This document shows positions 46,626 through 55,109 of a DNA stretch of 55,109 nucleotides, piece by piece. The notes under the pieces were generated by a model that saw only the letters and a program-made list of their open reading frames with translations, was not told the DNA's origin and searched no databases. How positions within the stretch are numbered: the first letter of the stretch is position 1; each line of letters begins with the position of its first letter. The translations under genes were made by a program, and so were the position numbers. Origin of the DNA: Hoeflea sp. (GTDB taxonomy: Bacteria > Pseudomonadota > Alphaproteobacteria > Rhizobiales > Rhizobiaceae); contig NZ_JAUXOD010000007.1 in assembly GCF_030682515.1 (NCBI RefSeq), positions 1-55,109 of the forward strand, read 5' to 3'.

Positions 46626-48071
46626 TCAGGCGTTGAGCGCGCGTCCATAGGCATCAAGCACGCTTTCCTTCAAGGTTTCCGAGATTGTCGGGTGCGGGAA
46701 GATGGTGTGCATCAGTTCTTCCTCCGTGGTCTCGAGGTTCATCGCCACAACAAAGCCCTGGATCAGTTCGGTGACTTCGGCGCCGACCAGATGGGCGCCC
46801 AGCAGTTCGCCGGTCTTGGCGTCGAAGATGGTCTTGACCATCCCCTGGTCCTCGCCGAGCGCGATCGCCTTGCCGTTGGCGGCGAAGGGGAAACGGCCCA
46901 CGCGGATCTCGCGGCCCTGCTCCTTGGCCTTGGCTTCGGTCAGGCCGACTGAGGCCACCTGCGGGTTGCAATAGGTGCAGCCAGGGATCTTGAGCTTGTC
47001 CATCGGATGGACATTCTTGAGACCGGCGATCTTCTCGATGCAGATCACGGCTTCATGCTCCGCCTTGTGCGCGAGCATCGGGGGACCCGCGACATCGCCG
47101 ATAGCGTAGATGCCCGCCACATTGGTCTTGCCGTAGCCGTCGATGACGATGCAGCCGCGGTCGGTCTTCACGCCCAATTCCTCAAGCCCGAGATTCTCGA
47201 TGTTGCCCTGCACGCCCACGGCCGAGATCATCCGGTCGGCGGTGATCTTCTCGATCTTGCCGTCCTTCAACTCGACATGGGCGGTGATCGAATCTGCGCC
47301 CTTGTCGACCTTGGTGACCTTGGCCTCGAGCAGGATCTTCATGCCCTGCTTGTCGAACTGCTTCTTGGCGAAGGCGGAGATCTCGGCGTCCTCCACCGGC
47401 ATCACCGTCTTCATCACCTCGACCACGGTCACATCGACGCCCATTGTGCGGTAGAACGAGGCGAACTCGATGCCGATGGCGCCCGAGCCCATGACCAGCA
47501 GCGATTTCGGCATCGTCTCGGGCTTCATCGCCTCGAAATAGGTCCAGATCAGCTTGCCGTCGGGCTCGATGCCGGGCAGCGCCCGCGGACGCGCGCCGGT
47601 GGCGACGATGATGTGCTTGGCGGTGTAGGTGCCCTCGCCCAGCGTATTCTTCGGGATCGGGCCCTGCGGCTCGACGATTTTCTTGGTGGTCTTTTTGACC
47701 ACGATCTCGCCCGGCTTGGTGAGCCTGGCCTCGCCCCAGATGATGTCGACCTTGTTCTTCTTCATCAGGAACCCGACGCCGCCGTTCATCCGCTCGGCGA
47801 TGCCGCGCGAGCGCTTGACGATGGCCGCGATATCGGGCGTCACCGTGCCTTCGAGCTTGAGGCCGTAATTCTTGGCGTGTTCGGCCAAATGCAGCACCTC
47901 GGCCGATCTGAGCAGCGCCTTGGTCGGAATGCAGCCCCAGTTCGAGCAGATGCCCGCCAGGTGCTCGCGCTCCACCACGGCGGTCTTCAGCCCCAGCTGG
48001 GCCGCGCGAATGGCCGCGATGTAGCCGCCGGGGCCGGAACCGATGATGATCACGTCATAAGTGTTTGACAC
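46626..48071 (-). CDS. lpdA: Dihydrolipoyl dehydrogenase (E3 of pyruvate dehydrogenase)
   Basis: A 481-residue flavoprotein that reoxidises dihydrolipoyl groups with NAD. FAD site: IIGSGPGGYIAAIRAAQLG. Redox disulfide: C-SNWG-C in AGICSNWGCIPTKAL. NAD site: VMGSGAIGIEFASF. The catalytic His-Glu pair is in FPHPTISETLKES at the C-terminus. There is no extra N-terminal lipoyl domain. The start is a GTG at 48071 with AAAGGAG 7 bp upstream. It lies 76 bp after the DUF465 gene on the same strand. Confidence 0.96.
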   Translation of the reverse strand: MSNTYDVIIIGSGPGGYIAAIRAAQLGLKTAVVEREHLAGICSNWGCIPTKALLRSAEVLHLAEHAKNYGLKLEGTVTPDIAAIVKRSRGIAERMNGGVGFLMKKNKVDIIWGEARLTKPGEIVVKKTTKKIVEPQGPIPKNTLGEGTYTAKHIIVATGARPRALPGIEPDGKLIWTYFEAMKPETMPKSLLVMGSGAIGIEFASFYRTMGVDVTVVEVMKTVMPVEDAEISAFAKKQFDKQGMKILLEAKVTKVDKGADSITAHVELKDGKIEKITADRMISAVGVQGNIENLGLEELGVKTDRGCIVIDGYGKTNVAGIYAIGDVAGPPMLAHKAEHEAVICIEKIAGLKNVHPMDKLKIPGCTYCNPQVASVGLTEAKAKEQGREIRVGRFPFAANGKAIALGEDQGMVKTIFDAKTGELLGAHLVGAEVTELIQGFVVAMNLETTEEELMHTIFPHPTISETLKESVLDAYGRALNA

Positions 48072-48147
48072 GCCTTGTCTCCTTTCAAGTCAGGGCGGAC
48101 GGATCACCATCCGCCCTGCCATCTTTACAGGGCGCGTCGGGAGATCT

Positions 48148-48384
48148 TCAGCCCGCCAGCATCCCGTAGATTTCGTCCTTGAGCTTCAGGCGCTGCTTGC
48201 GCATCGTTTCCATGTGGAAATCGTCCGTCGGCTCAATGTTGGTTTCGGCGCGATGAACGGCCCGGTTGATGTCGTGATAGGCGTCGAACAGCTTGGCGAA
48301 ATGGGCATCGCTCTGTTTCAATTCGCTCATTTTCTCGACGTGCTCGGGAAACTCCTCCGCCAATTCGTGGGGCGTATGCGACAT
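48148..48384 (-). CDS. DUF465 (YdcH-like) small protein
   Basis: A 78-residue, highly charged, all-helical protein. HFAKLFDAYHDINRAVHRAET and HMETMRKQRLKLKDEIYGML are the two conserved helices of DUF465. The function is unknown. GGAG lies upstream of the ATG at 48384. Its promoter region carries a perfect FNR/FixK-type dyad. Confidence 0.88.
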   Translation of the reverse strand: MSHTPHELAEEFPEHVEKMSELKQSDAHFAKLFDAYHDINRAVHRAETNIEPTDDFHMETMRKQRLKLKDEIYGMLAG

Positions 48385-48416
48385 CAATCATCTCCTCGTT
48401 GGTTGGTGATGATGGC

Positions 48417-48459
48417 ACCTTAGCCGCCCGTGGTCCCTGTCCTCCTTGACCCTTGTCAA
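48417..48459 (-). promoter_or_regulatory. Candidate FNR/FixK-type promoter ahead of DUF465-lpdA-lipA
   Basis: On the minus strand a perfect dyad TTGAC-N4-GTCAA occupies 48446-48459, matching the FNR/FixK consensus TTGA-N6-TCAA. A -10 box TAAGGT lies at 48417-48422. If transcription starts at 48411, the dyad is centred at -41.5, the classic class II activator position. The start would be 27 bp upstream of the DUF465 ATG. Confidence 0.55.
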
Positions 48460-48563
48460 ATCGTTCGCGCTAATGTCTCCAGATCGCGTGCGATGTGAAG
48501 ATCAAGCGGCATTTCAAAGCTCTGCGGCGGCTTTCGCGCCTTCCGGGCGCGCCGCCGCGTCCG

Positions 48564-49202
48564 TCAATGGCCCAGCAGCAGGCGCGCCACCGGCGCCAGG
48601 CCGCGGCCGATGGCCCTTGTGTTGGCCGCATCCAGGTGCACGCCGTCGATGGACGAGCATCCGGCCACGGAGCCCGCGTCAAAGAATCCCGCGCCGCTGT
48701 CGTCGGCCAGATCGGCATAGAACGAGGCCAGCATCGCCGATTGCGCGACGCCGCCCTCGAACATGGCGGCAAAATCCGGATCCGCCGTCTCGACCAGCAG
48801 CGGCGGCGCGACCACCAGGATCTGCGGGGGCTCCTGCTCCACCGGCCAGGCGTGCAGTCGCACCAGATCGAGGAGCCGCCGCATGCCCTTGGACGCCGCA
48901 TGCGCGGTGCCCGCGACCACCGGCTTCATGTCGTTGGTGCCCAGCATGAAGATCACCAGATCGAGCGGCGCATGGGTGTGCAGGACGGTCGGCAGCGTGC
49001 GCGCGCCGTTGCGGTCGCAATCGGCCGTGTGATCATCGAACGCCGTGGTGCGTCCATTGAGCCCGTCGGCCACCACATGCACGCCCTGCCCGAGCGACTG
49101 CGCCAGCGCGGAGGGCCAGCGGTCTTCAAGCCGGTGCCGCCCGACCGTTTCGGGATCGTAACCCCAGGTGAGAGAGTCGCCGTAGCAGAGGACTGTTTTC
49201 AT
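48564..49202 (-). CDS. SGNH/GDSL-type hydrolase (arylesterase-like)
   Basis: A 212-residue SGNH-fold esterase without a signal peptide. Block I is CYGDSLTWG with nucleophile S10, block III is MLGTND (N90), and the catalytic Asp/His pair is D186/H189 in SIDGVHLD. The family cleaves small esters; the physiological substrate is unknown. A similar esterase gene near pdh genes is seen in other rhizobia. It starts 7 bp after the HdeD-family gene. Confidence 0.92.
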   Translation of the reverse strand: MKTVLCYGDSLTWGYDPETVGRHRLEDRWPSALAQSLGQGVHVVADGLNGRTTAFDDHTADCDRNGARTLPTVLHTHAPLDLVIFMLGTNDMKPVVAGTAHAASKGMRRLLDLVRLHAWPVEQEPPQILVVAPPLLVETADPDFAAMFEGGVAQSAMLASFYADLADDSGAGFFDAGSVAGCSSIDGVHLDAANTRAIGRGLAPVARLLLGH

Positions 49203-49209
49203 TGGCGCC

Positions 49210-49764
49210 TCACTGCAGATCGCCCAATTTGCGCATCCCCAGCGCCACAAACAGGAACAGCACGCCGTTGGAGATGAGTTCGATGCCGAGCAGCAGACCC
49301 AGGATGGTGGTGGCGGTGGAAGGCAGCCCGGCGAGGATCATGATGCCGAGGGCCGCCGAAATCAGGCCCGAGGCCAGCACCCAGACCCAGCCGGATACGG
49401 GCTTCAACGACAGCGCAAACATGGTCTTGGCCACACCGGTGAAGAGAAACAGCACCGCCACCAGGAGAGTCAGCGGAATGGCGCCCGCCAGCGGATCGGC
49501 AACCAGCACGAGGCCCACCAGCAGCGACAGCACGCCCAGGCCGAGTGACCAGATGAAGCCTGTCTGCTGTCGGCCGCGGAAGGCATGGATGATCTGGATG
49601 ACGCCCTGTATCAGGAACACCCAGCCCGCCAGCGTGACCGCGAAGATGGTCGCGCCGAACGGATTGGTAAGCGCCAGGAAACCGCCGGCAATGCAGAGGA
49701 TGGCAAGTGCTGCCATCCACGTCCAGGTCCTGCTGAAGGCCTCATTCACATGATGTTCGGCCAT
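49210..49764 (-). CDS. HdeD family (DUF308) membrane protein
   Basis: A 184-residue protein with six hydrophobic helices in three DUF308-type repeats. GWVFLIQGVIQIIHAFRGR is the typical motif and recurs in weaker form further on. HdeD contributes to acid resistance in E. coli at high cell density; the role here is unknown. It lies between pdhC and the SGNH hydrolase with short gaps, so it is probably cotranscribed. Confidence 0.88.
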   Translation of the reverse strand: MAEHHVNEAFSRTWTWMAALAILCIAGGFLALTNPFGATIFAVTLAGWVFLIQGVIQIIHAFRGRQQTGFIWSLGLGVLSLLVGLVLVADPLAGAIPLTLLVAVLFLFTGVAKTMFALSLKPVSGWVWVLASGLISAALGIMILAGLPSTATTILGLLLGIELISNGVLFLFVALGMRKLGDLQ

Positions 49765-49793
49765 GTCCGCGTTCTCCAGTCCAGGGTTTCAGG

Positions 49794-51170
49794 TTAGACA
49801 AGCATTCCCATCGGGTTTTCGATGTAGCGCTTGAAAGCCCCCAGAAGTTCGGCGCCGAGCGCGCCGTCGACGGCGCGGTGGTCGGTCGACAGCGTCACGC
49901 TCATCACGGTGGCGATGGCGAGTTCGCCGTTCTTGACCACGGCCCGCTGTTCGCCCGCGCCGACGGCGAGGATGGTGGCGTGCGGCGGGTTGATGACGGC
50001 GGCAAAGTCCTTGACGCCCATCATGCCCATGTTGGAGACTGCGGTGGTGCCGCCCTGGTACTCCTCGGGCTTGAGCTTGCGCGACTTGGCGCGGGCGCCC
50101 AGATCCTTCATCTCGTTGGAGATCGCCGACAGCGTCTTTTCTTCCGCCTTGCGGATGATCGGCGTGATCAGGCCGCCGGGAATGGAGACGGCGACGCCGA
50201 CATCGGAATGCTTGTGCATCACCATGTTCTCGTCGGTCCAGGAGACATTGGCGTCGGGCACGTCGCGGAGCGCCAGCGCCAAGGCCTTGATCACCATGTC
50301 GTTGACCGAGAGCTTGTAGGCGGGCTTGTCGCCCTTCGTCGGGGCGGCGCTGTTGAGCTGCGTCCTCAGCGCCAGCAGCGCATCAAGCTCGCAATCGACG
50401 GTGACGTAGAAGTGCGGGATCGTCTGCTTGGATTCCTGCAGGCGCCGCGCGATGGTCTTGCGCATGCCGTCATGCTTGACGAGTTCGTAGGAGCCTTCCT
50501 CGAACATCTTGAGAATGGCATCCTGCGACATGCCTTTTGGCGCGGCAGAGGCGGTTGCGGCGGCGGAGGCTGCCTGGGGTGCCGGAGCGGTCTGGGCCTT
50601 GCCCGTGCCAGCAGCAATGGCCGCCTCGACATCGGATTTGACGACGCGACCATGCGGGCCGGAGCCCGAGATGGCGGACACGTCGACACCGGCTTCCCTG
50701 GCGATGCGGCGGGCGAGCGGCGAGGAGAAGGTGCGCTCACCATCAGCCTTCGGCGCGGGTCCGGCATTCTGCTCCGCCTGAATGGCTGTGTCGCGCAGAG
50801 GGGCGCCCTCGACCGGCTTGACCGGGTCGGCCACGGGCGCTTCGGCCTTGGCCTCCGGCTTTGCCTCTGCCTTGGCCTCAGGCTTTGGCGGCTCGCCGCC
50901 GCCCTTGGCGGCGTCGCCGACGCTTTCGCCTTCGACGGCCAGGATGGCGATCACGGCGTTGACCTTGACGCCCTCGGTGCCGGCGGGGACCACGATCCTG
51001 GCGATCGTGCCTTCGTCGACGGCTTCCACTTCCATGGTCGCCTTGTCGGTCTCGATCTCGGCGATGACGTCGCCGGGGCCGACCTTGTCACCTTCCTTGA
51101 CCAGCCATTTGGCGAGGTTGCCCTCCTCCATGGTCGGCGACAGGGCGGGCATTGTGATGTTGATAGGCAT
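49794..51170 (-). CDS. pdhC: Pyruvate dehydrogenase E2, dihydrolipoamide acetyltransferase
   Basis: A 458-residue E2. One lipoyl domain covers residues 1-80, with lipoyl Lys K43 in [11 protein letters not shown]. An Ala/Pro/Glu/Lys-rich linker follows (about 85-140), then the E1/E3-binding domain (SSPLARRIAREAGVDVSAISGSGPHGRV), a second linker, and the catalytic domain ending STDHRAVDGALGAELL with the HRAVDG active-site motif. It moves the acetyl group to CoA. It lies 15 bp after pdhB. Confidence 0.97.
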   Translation of the reverse strand: MPINITMPALSPTMEEGNLAKWLVKEGDKVGPGDVIAEIETDKATMEVEAVDEGTIARIVVPAGTEGVKVNAVIAILAVEGESVGDAAKGGGEPPKPEAKAEAKPEAKAEAPVADPVKPVEGAPLRDTAIQAEQNAGPAPKADGERTFSSPLARRIAREAGVDVSAISGSGPHGRVVKSDVEAAIAAGTGKAQTAPAPQAASAAATASAAPKGMSQDAILKMFEEGSYELVKHDGMRKTIARRLQESKQTIPHFYVTVDCELDALLALRTQLNSAAPTKGDKPAYKLSVNDMVIKALALALRDVPDANVSWTDENMVMHKHSDVGVAVSIPGGLITPIIRKAEEKTLSAISNEMKDLGARAKSRKLKPEEYQGGTTAVSNMGMMGVKDFAAVINPPHATILAVGAGEQRAVVKNGELAIATVMSVTLSTDHRAVDGALGAELLGAFKRYIENPMGMLV

Positions 51171-51185
51171 CTTCCGGTCCTCCCC

Positions 51186-52583
51186 TTAAAGCCTGTAGGT
51201 GACAGCTTTGACCGCCTCGACGATCTCGGCGACGCTGGGCAGGGCCAGTTTCTCGAGATTGGCGGCGTAGGGCATGGGAACGTCCTTGCCCGCGATCGTG
51301 ATGATCGGCGCGTCGAGATAATCGAACGCCTGCTGCTGCACGCGCGTGGCGATCTCGGTGCCGACCGAGGACTGCGGATAGCCTTCCTCGACGGTGACCA
51401 GGCGGCCGGTCTTCTTGACGCTCTCGATGATCGCGGGCAGGTCCATCGGGCGGATCGTGCGCAGGTCGATCAGTTCGACGTCGATGCCCATGCCGGTGAG
51501 TTCCTCCACCGCCTTGACCGAATAATTCATGCCGATGCCGAAGGAGACGATGGTGACGTCGGTGCCCTTTTTGTGGATCCGCGCCTTGCCGATCGGCAGC
51601 ACGAAATCATCCAGTTTCGGCACGTCGAAGGTCTGGCCGTAGAGGATCTCGTTTTCCAGGAAGATGATCGGGTTGGGGTCGCGGATGGCGGCCTTGAGCA
51701 GGCCTTTGGCGTCGGCTGCCGAATAGGGCATGATCACTTGAAGCCCGGGAATATGGCTGTACCAGGCGGCGTAGCACTGCGAGTGCTGGGCACCGACACG
51801 CGAGGCCGCGCCATTCGGTCCGCGGAAGACGATCGGCGCGCCCATCTGCCCGCCCGACATGTAGAGTGTCTTGGCGGCGGAGTTGATGATCTGGTCGATC
51901 GCCTGCATGGCGAAGTTGAAGGTCATGAACTCGACGATGGGCCTCAAACCCGCCATTGCCGCGCCGACGCCGACACCGGCAAAGCCGTGCTCGGTGATCG
52001 GCGTGTCGACGACGCGACGCGGCCCGAATTCCTGCAACAGGCCCTGCGTGATCTTGTAGGCGCCCTGGTACTCGGCCACTTCCTCGCCCATGATGAAGAC
52101 GTCTTCATTGGCGCGCATTTCCTCGGCCATGGCGTCGCGCAGCGCTTCGCGCACGGTGGTGGCTACCATTTCGGTGCCTTCGGGGATCGCCGGATCGGCG
52201 GCCGCGGTGTTGGCAACGGGAGGCTTGGGGGCGGCTGGAACGGGAGCTGCCTTGGCGGGCTCTTCCGCAGGCGCCTCTTTCTCTGCCTGCGCGGGAGCGG
52301 CATCCGCCGTCTTGGCCTTGCCCATGTCGGAGGCGCTTTCGCACTCCTCGAGCAGCACGGCGATGACGGCGTTGACCTTGACGTTCTCGGTGCCGGCGGC
52401 AACCACGATCTTGCCGATCGTGCCCTCGTCGACAGCTTCGACTTCCATCGTCGCCTTGTCGGTCTCGATCTCGGCGATCACGTCGCCGGCTGTGACCTTG
52501 TCGCCTTCATTCTTGAGCCATTTGGACAGCGTGCCTTCTTCCATCGTCGGGGAAAGCGCGGGCATCAGGATATCAATCGGCAT
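51186..52583 (-). CDS. pdhB: Pyruvate dehydrogenase E1 beta subunit with N-terminal lipoyl domain
   Basis: A 465-residue E1-beta. The first 80 residues form a lipoyl domain with K43 ([11 protein letters not shown]), followed by an Ala/Pro-rich linker to about residue 140. The transketolase-like core then begins ([36 protein letters not shown]). A lipoyl domain on E1-beta is characteristic of alphaproteobacterial PDH. The DNA of this domain is closely similar to that in pdhC. It lies 14 bp after pdhA. Confidence 0.97.
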   Translation of the reverse strand: MPIDILMPALSPTMEEGTLSKWLKNEGDKVTAGDVIAEIETDKATMEVEAVDEGTIGKIVVAAGTENVKVNAVIAVLLEECESASDMGKAKTADAAPAQAEKEAPAEEPAKAAPVPAAPKPPVANTAAADPAIPEGTEMVATTVREALRDAMAEEMRANEDVFIMGEEVAEYQGAYKITQGLLQEFGPRRVVDTPITEHGFAGVGVGAAMAGLRPIVEFMTFNFAMQAIDQIINSAAKTLYMSGGQMGAPIVFRGPNGAASRVGAQHSQCYAAWYSHIPGLQVIMPYSAADAKGLLKAAIRDPNPIIFLENEILYGQTFDVPKLDDFVLPIGKARIHKKGTDVTIVSFGIGMNYSVKAVEELTGMGIDVELIDLRTIRPMDLPAIIESVKKTGRLVTVEEGYPQSSVGTEIATRVQQQAFDYLDAPIITIAGKDVPMPYAANLEKLALPSVAEIVEAVKAVTYRL

Positions 52584-52597
52584 GGTGGTCCCTCCCC

Positions 52598-53635
52598 TTA
52601 CAACAGAATGTCGGTGTAGAGCTCGGACACATCCGGCTCCGGATTGTTCTGGGCGAAGTCGGCCGAATCCGCCACGACATCCCGAACCTTCTTGTCGATG
52701 GCCTTGAGGTCGTCTTCCGAGGCGTGCTTGAGCTCGAGGATACGGGCCTTGACCTGTTCGATCGGGTCGTGCTCGGAGCGCATCTTCTGGACCTCGTCCT
52801 TGGTGCGGTATTTCGCAGGATCCGACATCGAGTGGCCGCGGTAGCGATAGGTGAGCATCTCGAGGATGATCGGGCCCTTGCCGGAGCGGCAGTGGGCGAC
52901 CGCCTCGACAGCGGCGGCGTGCACCGCGCGCACGTCCATGCCGTCAACCTGATAGCCGGGGATGCCGAAGGAGTTGCCGCGCAGCGAGAAGTTCGATTGC
53001 GCCGAGGCGCGGGCCGTCGAGGTGCCCATGGCGTAGCGGTTGTTCTCGATGATGTAGATCACCGGCAGCTTCCACAGGGCCGCCATGTTGAAGCTCTCGT
53101 AGACCTGGCCCTGGTTGGCCGCGCCATCGCCGAAATAGGCGACTGCGACATTGTCGTTGCCGCGATACCTGTTGGCGAATGCCAGGCCGGTGCCGAGCGA
53201 GACCTGGGCGCCGACGATGCCGTGGCCGCCATAGAAATTCTTTTCCTTGGAGAACATGTGCATGGAGCCGCCCTTGCCATGCGAATAACCGTCGCGGCGG
53301 CCGGTCAGCTCGGCCATGACGCCGCGGGCTTCCATGCCGCAGGCCAGCATGTGGCCATGGTCGCGGTAGCCGGTGATCACCTGGTCGCCATCCTTCAAGG
53401 CCATCTGCATGCCGACGACGACCGCTTCCTGGCCGATATAGAGATGGCAGAAGCCGCCGATGAAGCCCATGCCGTAGAGCTGGCCGGCCTTTTCCTCGAA
53501 GCGACGGATGAGCAGCATCTCGCGATAGGCTTCAAGCTCGGTGGACTTGTCGAAATCGGAAATTCCGCCGTTCAGCCCGCTTTTCTCCGCGGGTTTCTTG
53601 CGGGATGCGGCTGTAGCGGTTTTGCGTGGCGCCAT
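52598..53635 (-). CDS. pdhA: Pyruvate dehydrogenase E1 alpha subunit
   Basis: A 345-residue thiamine diphosphate-dependent subunit that decarboxylates pyruvate. The ThDP motif runs [22 protein letters not shown]. The phosphorylation-loop region [20 protein letters not shown] is conserved, as is [17 protein letters not shown] precedes the ATG at 53635. It is first in the pdhABC operon. Confidence 0.97.
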   Translation of the reverse strand: MAPRKTATAASRKKPAEKSGLNGGISDFDKSTELEAYREMLLIRRFEEKAGQLYGMGFIGGFCHLYIGQEAVVVGMQMALKDGDQVITGYRDHGHMLACGMEARGVMAELTGRRDGYSHGKGGSMHMFSKEKNFYGGHGIVGAQVSLGTGLAFANRYRGNDNVAVAYFGDGAANQGQVYESFNMAALWKLPVIYIIENNRYAMGTSTARASAQSNFSLRGNSFGIPGYQVDGMDVRAVHAAAVEAVAHCRSGKGPIILEMLTYRYRGHSMSDPAKYRTKDEVQKMRSEHDPIEQVKARILELKHASEDDLKAIDKKVRDVVADSADFAQNNPEPDVSELYTDILL

Positions 53636-53665
53636 GTCATCCTCCCAGTGGTCATGTTGTAGGTG

Positions 53666-53694
53666 ACCTTAAGGAAAATACGGTTTGGCAGCAA
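53666..53694 (-). promoter_or_regulatory. Candidate pdhA promoter
   Basis: On the minus strand TTGCTG (53689-53694) and TAAGGT (53666-53671) are separated by exactly 17 bp, about 30 bp upstream of the pdhA ATG. Confidence 0.6.
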
Positions 53695-53755
53695 GCGCAT
53701 TTACGCATGGCTGGCATGCGATTTAGTTTTCTGTTTTTGTTGATCTTTTTCGATG

Positions 53756-53774
53756 TTAACCCAGTCTGGGTTAA
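53756..53774. promoter_or_regulatory. 19-bp palindrome upstream of the pdhA promoter
   Basis: TTAACCCAGTCTGGGTTAA is a perfect 9+1+9 dyad. It sits between the FtsB-like stop and the pdhA promoter, centred about 106 bp upstream of the predicted start site. It has no T-run after it in the minus direction, so an operator is more likely than a terminator. Confidence 0.5.
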
Positions 53775-53783
53775 TCGTGCAAA

Positions 53784-54092
53784 TCAGTTGAAATACACAA
53801 CTTCATCCTCGCGGGCGACGTTCAGGAACAGCCGCGCCCGCTCATCCAGCATGTCCGCCTCCACCGTGCCGTCGCTCAGCAGCATGACCCGGCGTTCAAG
53901 ATGTTGCCTGCGATCCGTGAGCCTTGCAAGCCGTTCCGTCAGCTCGACGCGGCGAAGCTCCAGCGCTTCGGCCGAATTGAGACCGTAGGCGCCGTGCCAG
54001 GAATGAAACCCGAAATAGCTGAAGCAGGCGACCGATAGCACTGGAACAATCCAACGGATCCAGGATCGCTGCTTTCTGAATTGTGTCCGCAT
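53784..54092 (-). CDS. FtsB/DivIC-family septum formation initiator protein
   Basis: A 102-residue bitopic membrane protein. A basic N-terminus is followed by one membrane helix (WIVPVLSVACFSYFGFHSW), then a coiled coil (LELRRVELTERLARLTDRRQHLERRVMLL) and the conserved ML-DERARLFLNVA end. It fits the FtsB/DivIC family of the divisome, and the position between eno and pdhA is the usual one in Rhizobiales. Confidence 0.9.
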   Translation of the reverse strand: MRTQFRKQRSWIRWIVPVLSVACFSYFGFHSWHGAYGLNSAEALELRRVELTERLARLTDRRQHLERRVMLLSDGTVEADMLDERARLFLNVAREDEVVYFN

Positions 54093-54185
54093 TCGAAAAA
54101 CGCCTTACCCCTGCGAGTCTTAGAGGATGGCAGAGCATGCTTAAAAATGGGTTAGCCGATTATGCCAGATGGCGCATTGCGAACG

Positions 54186-54216
54186 AAAAAGCCCGCATCG
54201 ATACCGATGCGGGCCT
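54186..54216 (-). terminator. Terminator after eno
   Basis: Stem GGCCCGCATCG / CGATGCGGGC with a 4-nt loop, followed on the minus strand by TTTTT. It lies 54 bp past the enolase stop and separates it from the FtsB-like gene. Confidence 0.9.
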
Positions 54217-54269
54217 TGGCATTGAGTTTCGGGCGACCGGACAGGAGTCGGCCCCAGACTGCCGACGGA

Positions 54270-55109
<840 letters not shown>

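Noticed and set aside
49878-52619. A 913-codon plus-strand frame opposite pdhC and pdhB
   Set aside because: Antisense shadow of two confident genes, with low-complexity composition.

Overview
The window is about 55 kb of GC-rich chromosome from an alphaproteobacterium, almost certainly of the Rhizobiales (Hyphomicrobiales). The evidence is the gene set: a short-pathway 5-aminolevulinate synthase (hemA), phosphatidylcholine synthase (pcs), a pyruvate dehydrogenase E1-beta with its own lipoyl domain in the order pdhA-pdhB-pdhC, an IalB-family protein, a DUF465 protein beside lpdA, and the mfd-sdhE-recG neighbourhood. A Hoeflea- or Phyllobacteriaceae-like source would fit, but the species cannot be fixed from the sequence alone. 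No insertion sequence, integrase, prophage or CRISPR array was seen. One tRNA gene (Lys, UUU) is present.

Layout. 0-4.3 kb: an alpha-2-macroglobulin cut by the left edge, a BigR/SqrR-type ArsR regulator, and hemA. 4.4-7.5 kb: a PuuA-like glutamine-synthetase homologue divergent from a SpuC-like aminotransferase, probably putrescine catabolism. 7.7-8.8 kb: a membrane acyltransferase. 8.9-13.6 kb: a first BMP-type (nucleoside-like) ABC importer. 13.9-17.3 kb: quinone oxidoreductase, pcs and a DUF1326/DUF2182 pair. 17.3-23.5 kb: ubiquinone-type hydroxylase, AEC transporter, hspQ, IalB-like protein, lone YejA-like binding protein, FrnE-like thioredoxin. 23.6-33.8 kb: mfd, sdhE, recG, a DUF502 protein, glmS, glmU. 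33.9-36.1 kb: DMT transporter, ccdA and tRNA-Lys.

36.1-45.2 kb is the most distinctive part: an eight-gene, tightly coupled operon on the minus strand, divergent from a LysR regulator. It encodes a second BMP-type ABC importer (binding protein, two permeases, double ATPase), a biuret hydrolase (BiuH), a second cysteine hydrolase of the same fold, a cupin, and an allophanate hydrolase that lacks the usual C-terminal domain. I read it as uptake and complete nitrogen extraction from biuret and possibly triuret: triuret to biuret to allophanate to ammonia and CO2. The divergent promoter region carries clustered GCAGCA/TGCTGC half-sites, including a 19-bp palindrome that probably binds the LysR protein.

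45.2-55.1 kb is the lipoate and pyruvate dehydrogenase block, all on the minus strand and transcribed from right to left: enolase (cut by the right edge), an FtsB/DivIC-like protein, pdhA, pdhB, pdhC, an HdeD-family protein, an SGNH hydrolase, a DUF465 protein, lpdA, a GlsB/YeaQ protein and lipA. Two regulatory signals stand out here: a 19-bp palindrome upstream of the pdhA promoter, and a perfect FNR/FixK-type dyad spaced exactly 41.5 bp from a predicted start site ahead of the DUF465-lpdA-lipA genes.
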